Positions 22,098 through 33,668 of a stretch of DNA of 64,000 bases are shown piece by piece. Origin of the DNA: Microthyrium microscopicum (Eukaryota; Ascomycota; Dothideomycetes; Microthyriales; Microthyriaceae); contig MU004239.1 in assembly GCA_010405405.1 (NCBI GenBank), positions 980,713 through 1,044,712 of the forward strand. Reading direction: 5' to 3'. A program made the translations under genes and the position numbers. Numbering within the stretch: position 1 is the first letter of the stretch; each line of letters opens with the position of its first letter. The notes below the pieces were generated by a model. It saw nothing but the letters and a program-made list of their open reading frames with translations, was not told where the DNA came from and ran no database searches.

Positions 22098-23308
22098 CTC
22101 GTTGTCGATCATAAACAGGGAAAGATGGCGCTTACACCAATGACGTAACAGAGCGCTTGGCAGCCTTATGCTCAGCCTTGTCTTCAGCCTCATTGCTTCA
22201 TACCTATTGTCAACTCAACATCAAACGGTAACAACTACCTACTTCTCGTGGCCATAATATCATGCAATAAAACTTTAGTTACGACTAACAAGTGAAGAAA
22301 TCTTACAGTTTATTACATGAACATGATATGCCCTAAAATATCGGGAGGTTAGGCTCAGTCAGGCTCAATGGCCAGATCAATCGTGCATTATGGCGTCCAG
22401 GCCGTCTGATCCTATTAATACTAATCCTCGCCCACAATAGACTTCCTCTTAAACGCTCAGCTCAATCGATTAGAGGGCCTGCGGCTCAAATCTACCGAGC
22501 GAGATAAGGACATGGCATTAATGAATTACAGGGCCAGAATATCTCGTTCATTAGAGCATTTCAGAGTAAGACAAACCAGGATTTAATATCACCTTCAGAA
22601 AGCCGTGTCAAAGTATACGTCGCCGATGTATGCACAAAATGCTCATGTTTCGCATCTTGACAATTGGGGACTATAGGTAGCTATAGGTCAAAGCCGACTG
22701 AGAAAATATAATCTGCGTTAAAAACCTACGTCTTTGGATAATAGACATGTGCGATAACTTGGGAATAATATGTGGCTGGCCAGGGTATTTCTCCATAGGG
22801 TTGACGATCCTCCTGAATGATCAAGCAAATTTCGTTTCGCTTAGCTATGTGCGTGAGGTACATAATCTAGCAATATATCCACGCGTGAGCGCTATGAACT
22901 TTTCAATTTGACTGGCTTCAAGATTCGTACCTTAAACACCTGAGACCTTATAGCTGTCTTAGTTTTCCCAGGTTTGGTCTTTGAAAAAGCTAATATCAAT
23001 TTATAGCAGCGATCATGAATATATTTTCCGCTTCGGTTGTACATCCGATCCACGACGCTTCTCCATTTGGACAATCATACATTACTTGACAATGTGTTCA
23101 TCTGCCGCTTACGAAAACGGGTCCTGTTAATCTAGACCTGCTTGATCGGTGGCATTAGATTTGCAAAATAATGTAAACCATAAAGGTCCTGCGAAGCAGA
23201 TCGGCAGGGTCCAGTCAAATTTCTGCATCTTCTCGCAATACTAGAAAGGTCTTTGTTCATTTTCGAGAGACGACTAGACAAGAGCTATAATTTGTTCGCG
23301 TGTTCACA
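22098..23308. other. Intergenic with one orphan open-frame remnant
   Basis: 1.2 kb upstream of the SURNod19-like gene. A stop-free stretch at about 22425-22586 reads like coding sequence on the plus strand (NRLEGLRLKSTERDKD...), but it has no start, splice context or recognised family. It may be a gene relic. The rest shows nothing recognisable. Confidence 0.4.
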
Positions 23309-24722
23309 ATGAGATCTTCAATCATTACTAGTGTGTTATGTCTTTCTGCCAGTGCATCGGCGGCCTCGATAGGTACATTCTCTGATATATTCCTGAACAG
23401 AGTATTTGTACTAACATCAAGTAGCACGTAGAGACGATCATCCGCCTCCTGCCAAACTGCCATCACAAAGTCTACCTTCCGAATTACTTCCGAAAGATGT
23501 CAAGGTTCAAAAGGCCTTCAAGGTCGAGAAACTGACGCCTCGCATCGATCCTAAAGCCACTCGCTTAAAGCTCACTTATGGCCCATACGAGATCAAAGGC
23601 GCCAATGTATTTTCTTCCGCGATACGCATACAATGCAGCCAGTTGCTGACTTTTCTTAGGATACCCGCAAAATGGGTTCTGGTAAATCCATGGATCCACA
23701 TGGCACAAGCTGGATATACTTGGCCGGCGACGACATCCCAAGAGATATCACTGTTCTGCAAGGACATTCGCAAATGGTCGACGAGGCCTACAAAGTGATG
23801 GATGTCAAAGACGGTCTTTACAACCACCACAATGTGTTCTTCGACTTGGACGTGATAAAAAAGCCACTCATTGCCTGCGGCGATAAGCCTCATGTCGATT
23901 CACCGCTAGCCGTTCTAATGGCAGGAGCTACCGAGGCCGCAAAAGACGATGCGGTGTCCTTCAGTATCAAGGACGTCAAGTCTGGCTTTTACGTTGGCAA
24001 AAACGATCGGATCATGATACAAACAGATACCGTCAATTACCACGATGAACCAAGGTTCGTGTTTTCCGAGTCTGAATTAGAGTTTGTACCAGGCAAGGCT
24101 GCAGGTCTCTTACCCGCGATACAATCTTCCATTGATATTGGTGTATGTGGTGGACCGAATGGAAGTAGCATCCACGCACCAAAAGATCAAAAGATTTTTA
24201 CTGTAGCTGGAAATGAGATGACCATGGCTCAAGACGGCTATTTTGGCAGCACGCGTAAGTTTCTTGACCTACCTATTCTTGACAAAAGTGACTAACGATG
24301 GCGATCAGGCGCCCATATGCATGGTAACTATTTGCTGATCGAGCTTAGCTGATCTTCAGACACTGACGTTATACTAGATGGTGGCAAAAGTATGGAAGTT
24401 TTTGTAAACGGAAAGAAGGTGTGCGAAACCACTGCTGTTTATGGTGGTTCTGGGGCAACTGGTGTTGGTCCAAATGGAAAGCCTTGGGAAACCATATCGA
24501 CTATGACAGCTTGCCCAACAATCAAGGTTGCGAAGGGAGATAAACTATCCATGAAGGCTCATTTCGACATGGAGGCCCATCCAGCGTAAGTAATCAAACT
24601 GATATACGACTTCTGAAAGTTACAGCAGCTAAAATATGTCTAGGCGTGAGTCGTCACATGGAGAAATGTCAGAGGCGATGGCTCTTTTCGTTGGTGTTTG
24701 GGTTTCAGCGACTCCGGCATAG
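23309..24722 (+). CDS. Secreted SURNod19-like protein with a 15 nt micro-exon
   Basis: Resembles the stress up-regulated Nod19 (SURNod19) family, secreted proteins of unknown biochemical role. Six exons by splice logic: 23309-23372, 23425-23606, 23660-24254, 24309-24323, 24378-24585, 24644-24722, giving 380 residues. The N-terminus is a signal peptide (MRSSIITSVLCLSASASA) with a dibasic ARR soon after. Family-like landmarks are KLTYGPYEIK, YLAGDDIPRD, DGLYNHHNVFFDLD, then RAHMHDGGKSMEVFVNGK, VCETTAVYGG, MTACPTIKVAKGDKL, FDMEAHPA and the tail MALFVGVW. The His residues (NHH, HMHDGG, EAHP) suggest metal binding, which is inference. Exon 4 encodes most of the HMHD motif between two 54 nt introns and is a multiple of three, so skipping it would stay in frame. 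The family name is from memory of motif layout and less certain than the gene model. Confidence 0.75.
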
Positions 24723-26244
24723 ATATATTATTTCTAGAATCCAGACTGCAATAGAATTGGCCAGTTTTCCTTGACTTGATTCAAATTGCTGAAAAGGCAC
24801 AAAGTTGACAGAGCTCACCGCTGTAAGAAGTGAGATTCATGCCAGAGGCAATGAGAAGATATGAATAGTTCGGTCAGCCGATTCTGTCCAGCATAGGCCC
24901 GAATAATCCTTGGAGCTGAGAATATGCATAAGCACAGCCACTGTAGTTTGGTGTATCTTTGGTAATGATTTGGCCACGTTCTATAGGTATAAGAAAAAAT
25001 TCGTGACAGCGGCCTCTGGATCCTCTTGTTAGTTTACCTAGAGCGATATGCAGTTTGGTTTTCAAAGTAAAACTATGCAGTAGTTAGATTTAACTTTATC
25101 CACCAAGGACATGCCTGGGAAATCCATATACTATTACCTTTCCGTACTAGAGTCATTCAACCTCAATTTGGGATACCCGTCAAACTGTCATTGTCAGTTC
25201 TAAGAACCTGGACTCCTTGCGATAATCAATTGTCAATCGGACAATCCGGGGAGCCTGGGATTGCCAGTTGGCATGCAAGCCAAACGGGAACAAGACTTTA
25301 GACCCTACCGTACCAACCATTTATTGGAACTTGTGTCTGTAGAAACTTGTGGCCCAATTGAATGAATCCACAATATGCAGCCTTACGGAGCAAGCCGCTG
25401 GTGTTCTTCACCCAAGGCTTATCCAAGTGACCAAGTCTGTGCATCAGCCATTTGGCCCAGAACTGGTCGGTTATGCAACTCTGTGAAGAGTAACTTAGCT
25501 GCGCGCACTGCGAAATTGGTCTTATTCAGTCGCTTGGCAAACACAGCTATAATGCAGCCAAGACACAAATTTTATCAGGCCACTGGAAGTCTTGAATCCA
25601 GTTAAACAAAACTTACCGTAACTCTTGCATGGCTCCGTCTTGTTGACACCGGGAACTAACTTATATTGTGATCGTGTTCACAAGTTCAACGTCTTGGCAA
25701 GCTCCGACTCTCAGAGGCTGAAAGTCTCAAATCTCGGTGCCATTGTTTTTCTTGCCTGATCAGACCAGTATCATTGGGCATCGTGAGTTGTAAAAATGAA
25801 GACACAACTTGAAGATCGATAAGACGGCATTTGCGATAAATAGTACGGCGTATGACAGTAACGGATACCACGCAATATTCGATAGAACTCGTCGTACCAT
25901 CCTTTCAAGGACGAGTAGAAAATGCTGCGCCTACGCCTTAAATCCTTTTTCGGCAATCAGCCACTGCTTGTGCTTACATCTTGGCATAAACAGCCGTCAA
26001 CGACGCCATGCACTCTTGCGGTAAAGACTCGCATTATTGGGTGGTTTTCAGCCCCCGATGTAAAGGCTCTTCGGTTCGTGTAAGCAGTCCTCGAAGATAA
26101 AAATGTTCTGTTCGCCTTCCTCCTCCACAGCCAACTTGTGAGCCTCTTCTTATACTTTAACTCCATGCCGGATCAGGTTGGAACTCATAGAAACCTCCAG
26201 CATCTTCATCTACGGCAGACACAAGACCAAATTCGCTATCAGTC
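24723..26244. other. Gene-free intergenic region
   Basis: 1.5 kb with only short open frames lacking motifs. It should hold the 3' UTR of the SURNod19-like gene and the promoter of the four-helix membrane protein. No RNA gene or repeat is visible. Confidence 0.5.
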
Positions 26245-27166
26245 ATGGGGACCATAATATTGCGCGTCCTCTTGGCCGTGCTTATGATTGACTGCTTGAT
26301 CGAAACCGGAATGATTGGCAGCACTGTCGGTTTTCTTCACAAAGATGGCCTATACAAGATGGAAAACAACAAGATACTCGACGCAAAACCGAAACACATA
26401 GATGCAAACCACGGCCACACGGCAAATGGTGCATCCGGTTCAGCTCTTATGCTGGTAGGCTTGCTTGGACTTATCCTTCTCGGAGGTCGGGGATTTATCG
26501 AGCGACGAGTAAGAAAATTCCCCTACGAGTTACCGAAACCAGAAAGCGAAATCTTTGATGTTGTTTCAAAACTTTGTCTTTTCTACGAAGCATTGTGTAA
26601 AACAATTGACTTCTCCGCTCTTGATTCATCCAAATCATGAACATTCAGGGTCTTGAAGAGTCAAGACCGAATAATCACCCCCACAAAAACACGTTTTTCA
26701 ATCCATTCTTTCCAAACTAACGCATGCACAGTTCCCACGCTACCTAATTCCACTTTACACGACCTGGCTCGTGCTCACCATCCTCTCCTTCCTCCTCACC
26801 CTCGCCGCGCTCATCTACGTCTTCGTCGTCGTCCACCAAACAAGTGGTCAAACAATCGACATCAACGACCAAAGTCTTACCACCGGCAGCCACTATCCGC
26901 TAGGCAAATGGGTACCGCAGACATGGTATGCCGCTGTACTGGACTCTCCGCTAGTGTTCGTGAATAAGAGCGATCATGATAATGTATCGACTCACTTGGC
27001 GCTCATGAATGGCTGGAAGTGGAATTTGATCGTACTGTTTCTCCTTGAACTTGCTGCGACTGTGATGATTGTCATGGAGTATAGAAAGGTGCGCAAGAGC
27101 CGATCATACAGCAACGTTGCTGTGACTGAGAAGCATGGGCAAGAAGCCGCATTTGCTGAAGCATAG
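26245..27166 (+). CDS. Four-helix membrane protein of unknown function
   Basis: Exons 26245-26508 and 26732-27166, with a 223 nt phase-0 intron (GTAAGA...ACTAACG...CACAG); 232 residues. Four hydrophobic segments are evident: TIILRVLLAVLMIDCLIE (residues 3-20), ALMLVGLLGLILLGG (about 68-82), TWLVLTILSFLLTLAALIYV (starting about 100) and LIVLFLLELAATVMIVME. A loop with a polar, His-containing stretch lies between helices 1 and 2, and an extracellular-like loop with W and N-glycosylation-type NKSD between 3 and 4. The tail is basic then polar. This four-helix layout is common among fungal plasma-membrane proteins, but I recognise no named family. If the intron is kept, the frame stays open to 26640 and would end in a soluble 44-residue tail. 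Confidence 0.72.
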
Positions 27167-27345
27167 AAGGAATGATCTTTGTTTCAAAAATGGCTTGGGA
27201 AAAAGAAGACTTACTGATACGCTCATTAATTTAATCAATAATGCATAGCAAAGCGAAGGACGGCGGGAAATTGAAGAGCTCACCCGTTTCTGTTGGCAAA
27301 ATTTCATTAACACACGGTTTAACAATGGTGCTACTTGTACTTGAA

Positions 27346-28768
27346 TTACAACAACGTCAATGTTTTTGAATCCTCATTTTTTTCTTCTTCCACCGTGTGT
27401 TCAGATGCTTGCTCGCTCTTGTCCTCAACATTACGCCGCTCGATAATTCGCTTGCACATACCATTCACATCTCCACGTTCGCATGGCACAGTATACACCA
27501 ACTCGATCCCAAAATCTCCCACCTGCTCCATAACTCTCGCGGCGTTTGAAATCGAGATCGTCTTGACAGGTGTTCCTGTAAACTGCTCGTTCCCCAAGTA
27601 CGGCATCGGCTCATAGATGAGTTCAATGCGCCGCAGTGCTCGCCTCTCTGACGCTGCAGTAAATGCGAGCCCCTGGAACCAGTCCAGCGTAGTAACAGCG
27701 TTGACAAAGCTTTCAAACTCCCAAAACAGATTGTTGAAGCGAAAGTCGACGATGAATGTCTGCACTGTGGGCGTGATCATCGTTCGCACAACGACGTCTG
27801 GCTTCAGAATGTGAAGGGGCTGGAAGCGTGTTGCGGGCGGGTTGGGGAGGGTGGTTTGGTAGTCTGGGTGAGTGTTGTTGCGACGGTAGCTCATTAGCAT
27901 AAAGCGCGAGATGTGGACTGTTCGTAGGTTTTGGAAGTGGGTGAGAGAAAGTGATGGGTGAACTCCACTGGCTTGAGGGCCTTTTCGGATAACGAGATGT
28001 TTGAGAGATTGGCTGTGTGCGCCGGCCAAGGCGAGGATTGGGTTTTCGTCAGCGGATTGGATCAGGGGCAGCCAGTCAGTTGTGAGAGACTCTAGGGAGT
28101 TTGGTAGAAGTTTGGCGAGTATGTTTTCCATGCTGTCACGGCCGCTACATGTCATTAGTCATTGTGTATCCGATATCATGAGAAGTGAGTGGCTCTTACC
28201 CAGTGATGGTCAAGTGCTTGAGCCGTGGCATGTTTTCAAACATCGTCTCAAGCATCCGGAAATGAATCTGCTGAAATACAGGAATATTTATATCTGGTAC
28301 ATGGATTCTCAGACACTCCACATTGCACTTATCCTTATTCTTTGCCATGCTCCACAGATGCAGAAAATCAAAGTCAATATTGGGCGCTTTGTACGCAAGG
28401 ATTCTCTCCAGTAGATCAGGACAATCCTCAAAACGAACGTTGAGGATATGACAGTGTCTGGCATCCTCTTTCGTCAAATTGTATCGTCGGTTGTAGTTGA
28501 TTTCTGGAATTTTGAAAGACAAGCTGCGATATAGCATTGGCCGTATGATCGCTTTGAAGAGTTGACAGACTTGAGAGAGTGTTCTGGCAGTTGATTTTGA
28601 GCCTCCTTCACCACAGCATGTCTCGATTGGCAATGTCGTCCAGCCGTATAGAGGTATCAGCGCTTCGTCGATGATCATGGTCAGTATCTCTAACGGAAGT
28701 CCCAGCATATGGAAGCGACCAGCGCCCATGTTGGCTTCTGCCATGTTGTTGGGAATGTTGCCTTTCAA
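27346..28768 (-). CDS. F-box-like/LRR-type hypothetical protein
   Basis: Exons 28768-28200 and 28144-27346 with a 55 nt intron (GTAAGA...TGTAG), 455 residues. The N-terminus carries an F-box-like segment, MLGLPLEILTMIIDEALIPL at about residues 21-40, followed by LSQVCQLFKAIIRPMLYRSLSF, the standard second half of fungal F-box-like proteins. The rest has irregular leucine-rich spacing (MPRLKHLTITG, SLKHLVIRKG, FQNLRTVHISRF) consistent with a degenerate LRR solenoid for substrate binding in an SCF-type ubiquitin ligase; that role is inference. The C-terminus is acidic and low complexity. MAEANMGAG at residue 9 is an alternative start. It converges on the four-helix membrane protein, with about 180 bp between stops. 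Confidence 0.78.
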
Positions 28769-29414
28769 GTTAAGTGTTGTGGAAAAGAAAGAAGAAGTAG
28801 ACAGGAATTAAAGCGATTGCAATAGTACATGTGCGGCTCTCAAAGCCGTATAGTCGTGAGTAAAGCAGAATAGTTGAGAGAACACGCGAAACCAGAAACC
28901 TTAAAAGGATAATTGCCTCCTCAAACGAGACTATATCGCTCGTTGGCTCCTTTCCATGGTAACTTGAACAGCATGACAGACAATCCTTTACAAACAACCA
29001 GAGCCTTCTTCGATTGTTCACACTGTCACATCTACAAAGATCTCCTGAGCTCAAATCACAAGCAACAACAGAGACATATCAACCGATTACACATAATTCA
29101 TTGACAATAGACTACAAAGTCCAAGCACTAAACGCTATACAACGTGCCGTCATGGCTACAATTCAAACCAATAGGAGTATCAATATCAATGCCAATTCTT
29201 TTGCCCAAGCAAAACCCCATCCGATCGCCAATACCCAAAATGGCGGCCCCTATTCCATCAACCCTATGCATAAAAATAAAAACTCCGCCGCTATGCACTT
29301 GTCATGATAAATACATGAATAAAACAATACAAACGTCCCAATTACACAGGTGTCCAACGTTGGCATGCCCGTTCAGCGACACAGCACGCGCCGAAGCAGC
29401 CTTCTCCATTTATT
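28769..29414. other. Intergenic between two minus-strand genes
   Basis: 646 bp holding the F-box gene promoter and the 3' UTR of the deubiquitinase. Plus-strand open frames here and over the next gene lack domain support. Nothing else is seen. Confidence 0.5.
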
Positions 29415-32400
29415 CTACATCACAGCACACTGTCTATCCGGCGCATTTGGGTCTTCTGGCGGCGTAGCTTCTCCGCGTGATTTACTCTTTGGCCGCAGTG
29501 ATTTCCGTCGGCCGATGCTGGAGTACTTGTCCTTCTCTTTCGTCTTCTCTTTCCCATTTGTTGTAGTGCCGTCGGGCAGTGGCGGGCCTTCAGCTTCAAC
29601 CGCGCGTGTAGCGGGATTCGATTGCTCAGAGGTAGTGCTGTCGCTAGCAGTGGTGACTGTGACGTTGAGAGGGAGCTTGTCTTTGCTCATGGCACCGCGG
29701 ATACCCTTTACGAGGTCGCCCATGGTCATGCGGCTGTCGGCGGGCGGCATACTCTTAGGTCGTGCGCGTCGGCTGCCTACGCTGAGCCATAGGGCGCGAG
29801 AAGAGCGTTTCTCTGACTTTTCTGTGCTGCCTCGTTTTCTTGGTGGGCTAGTAGTGCCGCTGACACTTTCTTGAGGGCTAGTAAGCTCTTTTGCACCAAT
29901 ATAACCGTCTTTGTTGGTGGTAGTGGTTGCGTCTTCATGTGGTGTGGTGGTTGCCGAATGCCCATAGGAGCTGTCTGTAAAGGCAACACTGTTGCGCTTC
30001 TGGTCAGAGTCTTGGGACTTGCGAGATCTGGATTTGGAAGTCCGAGGAATATCGAGAGATCGTGGTCGAAGGGTATCATCTCCGAGCTTCGGAGGCGCCG
30101 ACAGAGCTTGTTCAAGAGATCGTGCAGAGCTGGAGGGAGAGGCTGTTCTAGGGGTCAGGAGTATTTGAGCAGGAGGGAGATGCGCAACTCTAGCTTCTGG
30201 AGTAATGATATCATCGCGTTCGGCGGGTAAAAGAGAAAGTTGAGATAGTGACTGCGAGACTGATGTTTCAGGTGTGATAGTCGCAGTACTATTGCGAGCT
30301 TCAGTAGTGGCGGGAGTTGAGATATTGGTGGCTTCGGCGTAAGTTGGAGGCTCTTCGGGGTCGGAAAAGGATCGTTCAGAGTATGTTTCTTCTTCCTCAT
30401 CATCATCAACAGGCTGGACCTGGTAGAAGAGCAGATACGGGCATTCCTTTTTTAATGCTTTGCGAATATCAACTGTGGTGACTCTCTCCTTGGCCAAATC
30501 ATCGAACATGAGCCATTGGCATTTGCGATCTGACTCTGATCCTTCAAATCGAATCTCGTTTGGCGCTGGACGTACAATCGAGACGTAATGTCCCGCATTA
30601 AGAGACACGCCTCGATGGAATATTACTGATTGCAAAGACAGCTTGAAAGTGGAGAAACTAGATCCAAAACCATCCTCTTCATTCCCATTGGAAACAAAAT
30701 GGGGAAGCCGAATTTCCAAAGGAATATCGATATATGTATCGACTCGTCTCGGCCCGTCCTTGGTGATGCCGTACCGTTTCAGGCATATACCCAAAACAGG
30801 TCTTCTCTTGGCAAAATGTGCGGCTACTTGAGCATCTGTCGTAGGCTGTCCTTCGGTTGTTGGCTTCGCTTGAAACCAAGGAATGAGATTGAAGAATTGC
30901 CAAGCAGGTATGGTGACTTCTTTGCGAACCGCTTGTCCTGCTTCTTGCTGCTTACCACCATAAATCACATCTGTGTCGTCCTTTGGAGTCGTGATTTTGT
31001 TTGCGGCTCCTGTTAACAATTCCATTTTACGTTGTCGAAAAACAGACTGGGTAGTTGATTGTCGCTTGAGCTCCACCTCTTCTACATTTGACGAGCCCCC
31101 CTTCTCTGTGGGTAATTGAGGTCTCGAATTGACGGTATTACGCCGTTGTAGCAGTCGCTTAACTTCGATCTTGTTGTTGAAAAAGCTTTCCAGGCAATCT
31201 TCCAGCTTGACTGCGGTACCTTCAGCTTGCCCTTCCGGTATTGCCACATCTAATAATCTTTCCCGTACATATCTATGATCGTCCATCGATTCTTTCCCAG
31301 TATGGTACACGTCCATTTTGAGGGTCAAGAGGGGCAGAGCCAACTATCATTCAATTAGCCAAAGTTCTTGTCAGCAGGTCGAGAACTATTTCAGAAGATC
31401 CACATATTGAACGAGCAGGGTAATCTTGCCTTGTCTGTTATGAAGGTAAATGCCTCTGACACATCTTGCTGTCGAATCTCACGTGCATCCTCCCACCCAC
31501 AATCTGCCATTGCGTCTTGAATATGCTTAGCTATATCCACAGTAATGAGCTTGCCTGTTCGCAACATGTTGACCCAGAATCTCAGGGTAATTGCAAGCTG
31601 GTTGATAGCAGGATCGTGGAATTCGACCGATAGCATGGATTCAAAGCTGTCTACTCGTGCAAACATGGCGAAAAGGAGCGAGTCGATATAGCATGTGACC
31701 ATGTTTCTATTTTCAGCACCAAGCATCGGGATCACCGGATTGAATTTGACCATTTTGCCAGATATTGTCTCGTGGAAGAGCCGTATGAGTTGAACAGCCT
31801 TATCTGGGTCGCCATTTGAATAAGGATGTTGTAAAGCATACTTGATGTGAGAATCCTTGATATCTGTGATCTCTAGTTCCTCTAAACGCTTAGAAATTTC
31901 TTGTATCTATAGACCATTAGCATTCGTGGCTGATTGGTTGAGAGGCGGGGAACAGAATGACTGGTGAAGCTCTATCAACAATGATGACAGATAAACCAAT
32001 TCTTCTGACATATTCATACAACGCCACTTGCCGAGCGCATCGCTATAAGCGAAGAACTTGGAATGCAGCGTGGGAGTTGGTATCATTGTCGGTGGGAAAA
32101 AGAGGAACGGGTAAGCCAGAGAATTAACGCGCCACCATCGAGAACCATGTCTGCCATTTACCGCACTTGATATCGAGTGCTTTGATTCCCATCGTAAACC
32201 ATAGAACTCCAAGCTCTAAACGCACTCTTTGGGAAGCAAAGCAATCGACGACAAAGCGTAGTGGATGGTTGACATCACACTCGATGGGAGCATGCCAGTC
32301 ATTCTACCGCCTGGGAGAGGGCTGAGAAAGAATGGGATACAAACATTTTTTTCCTCATCGCGAGAGGATTTTTTCTTGTCTTCGTGATGAAAGATGCGAT

Positions 32401-32524
32401 ATATATCCTGGAATTTGTGTTAGCGCGGCGATATGTTTGGAGAGGAATTGTTTACCTTGGCTGAAGGAGTGTGTCCCTTGCCCTTCTTCTCTCTTCGACT
32501 CAGAAACCTACTGACGCCGTTCAT
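29415..32524 (-). CDS. USP-family deubiquitinase with C-terminal CAAX box; in-frame TAG in exon 2
   Basis: Ubiquitin-specific protease, divergent from the canonical type. Exons: 32524-32456, 32407-31997, 31906-31430 and 31343-29415, all phase 0. The Cys box is GAENRNMVTCYIDSLLFAMF, and QQDVSEAFTF matches the QQDAxEF motif. The His box is LNAGHYVSIVR, then WLMFDDL. A long low-complexity Ser/Thr/Glu/Pro-rich tail ends in QCAVM, a likely farnesylation CAAX motif, so the enzyme may be membrane-tethered. Intron 3 (31344-31429) has a GC donor (AAG|GCAAGA...GATAG). Exon 2 contains a TAG at 32218-32216 within otherwise continuous, protein-like sequence. Removing 32278-32216 (63 nt, donor GTGATG) or 32344-32216 (129 nt, donor GTTTGT) as an intron would restore frame; otherwise it is a nonsense codon. 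About 940 or 918 residues under those models. Substrate unknown. Confidence 0.8.
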
Positions 32525-33511
32525 GATGGGATAACAATTGATGAATTAGCAGACCATGGCGTATGGTGGAGCTGATGAGAGTTGTATTCCCTCTCTTAGA
32601 AGAGGCGGAGATCAATAGAAAGCGGAAACCATATGCCGGGAATGAATGGTGAATTCTGCAGGGACAGTCCGACAGGCGGGGTTCTTTGGGCGATATTGAG
32701 CAAGAACGACGTGGGGGGATGCAGCGTAACCCTTGAAGAGACGTTTCAGCGGTACTTCAGACACGCGCGCAGGAGAAGCTGAAAGTAGCAGAGGTGTACG
32801 GATGGAGTCAGTAGGTCCCAGTGCTGATTTGAGGAAGTTATTGAGACTGGAGGAGGAAAGATTGGAGAAAGAGATGAGAGAATAGAGTTGGTGGTAGATA
32901 ATTGAGATAGATAATGCAGCCTGGCGCCTTCTGGAAATCCCAAGTTGACTTGCGTTAGTTCTGCAGAATAGTCTATTAGTAGTGTGGCGGCTGTGTGGTA
33001 GTGAAGCTGTAATGGTGATCTTGACTGCTTGTAGATGGCTGCAACGTCCGTGAACCTGTCAGAAGGGTCTGACCAGGTATTGATAGACCCTGGAATCCTG
33101 TAATCCTGGATAGTGGTAATGGGTAGTAGCTAGGGCCAAATTGATGGATGGATCTTTGTTGGTGTCAGAAGTAGAAAGTAGAGCGAGCGGGGGCCTCAAG
33201 AAGGATTGAGGATTGCAGAACTGCTGCTTTAAGGTTGATTGTTTGCATTGGTTCACTTGGTCTCTGGCCTCTGCCAGCTGGTGACTTGACAGGTTTTGCA
33301 GTCAGCCAAGACTGCACTGCGTATCATGTGCAAAATCCAGAATAACAAAAGCAACGTTAACGTGAGAAAAAAATGAAACCTCTATGGGTAGATATGTAAG
33401 CATTTGATCGCTCTTTCTCTTTGCTTCCGGTTTGCTCCCTAACTCCTTCCTTCTTTCCCTTCCTTAGGTGTTCCTACTCCTTCAACACGCATGTACTCAT
33501 CGCGTGGGCTC
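32525..33511. other. Promoter-side region of the deubiquitinase, left flank of the LTR element
   Basis: About 1 kb of normal composition between the deubiquitinase start and the LTR element. It presumably holds its promoter and leader. Short open frames have no motifs. Composition does not shift toward AT until inside the element. Confidence 0.5.
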
Positions 33512-33516
33512 ACAAG
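33512..33516. repeat. Target-site duplication (left) of LTR element
   Basis: ACAAG directly before the TGTTG start of the low-coordinate LTR; it recurs at 43120-43124. Five-base duplications fit LTR-retroelement integration. Confidence 0.88.
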
Positions 33517-33668
33517 TGTTGCAAGAATATGAGAAATAAAGCGTGGTTGATTACTACGGGGGTCTAAGGGCCTAATATAGTTTTTAGGACACGCTGATTA
33601 GGGGATTATGTTATCCCTAATTAGGTCCTACGATTATCTAATCCCTTAGTATATTCTTTATTATAATA
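33517..33668 (-). repeat. Low-coordinate LTR (152 bp)
   Basis: Direct repeat of 42968-43119 over its full 152 bp. It starts TGTTG and its partner ends CAACA, the usual TG...CA form with a short inverted repeat. The copies differ at scattered transition-type positions. As the element reads on the minus strand, this is its 3' LTR. The part facing the unique flank is less altered than the part facing the interior. Confidence 0.88.

Noticed and set aside
29144-29874. Plus-strand open frames over the deubiquitinase C-terminus
   Set aside because: Antisense shadows of a low-complexity Ser/Thr-rich tail.
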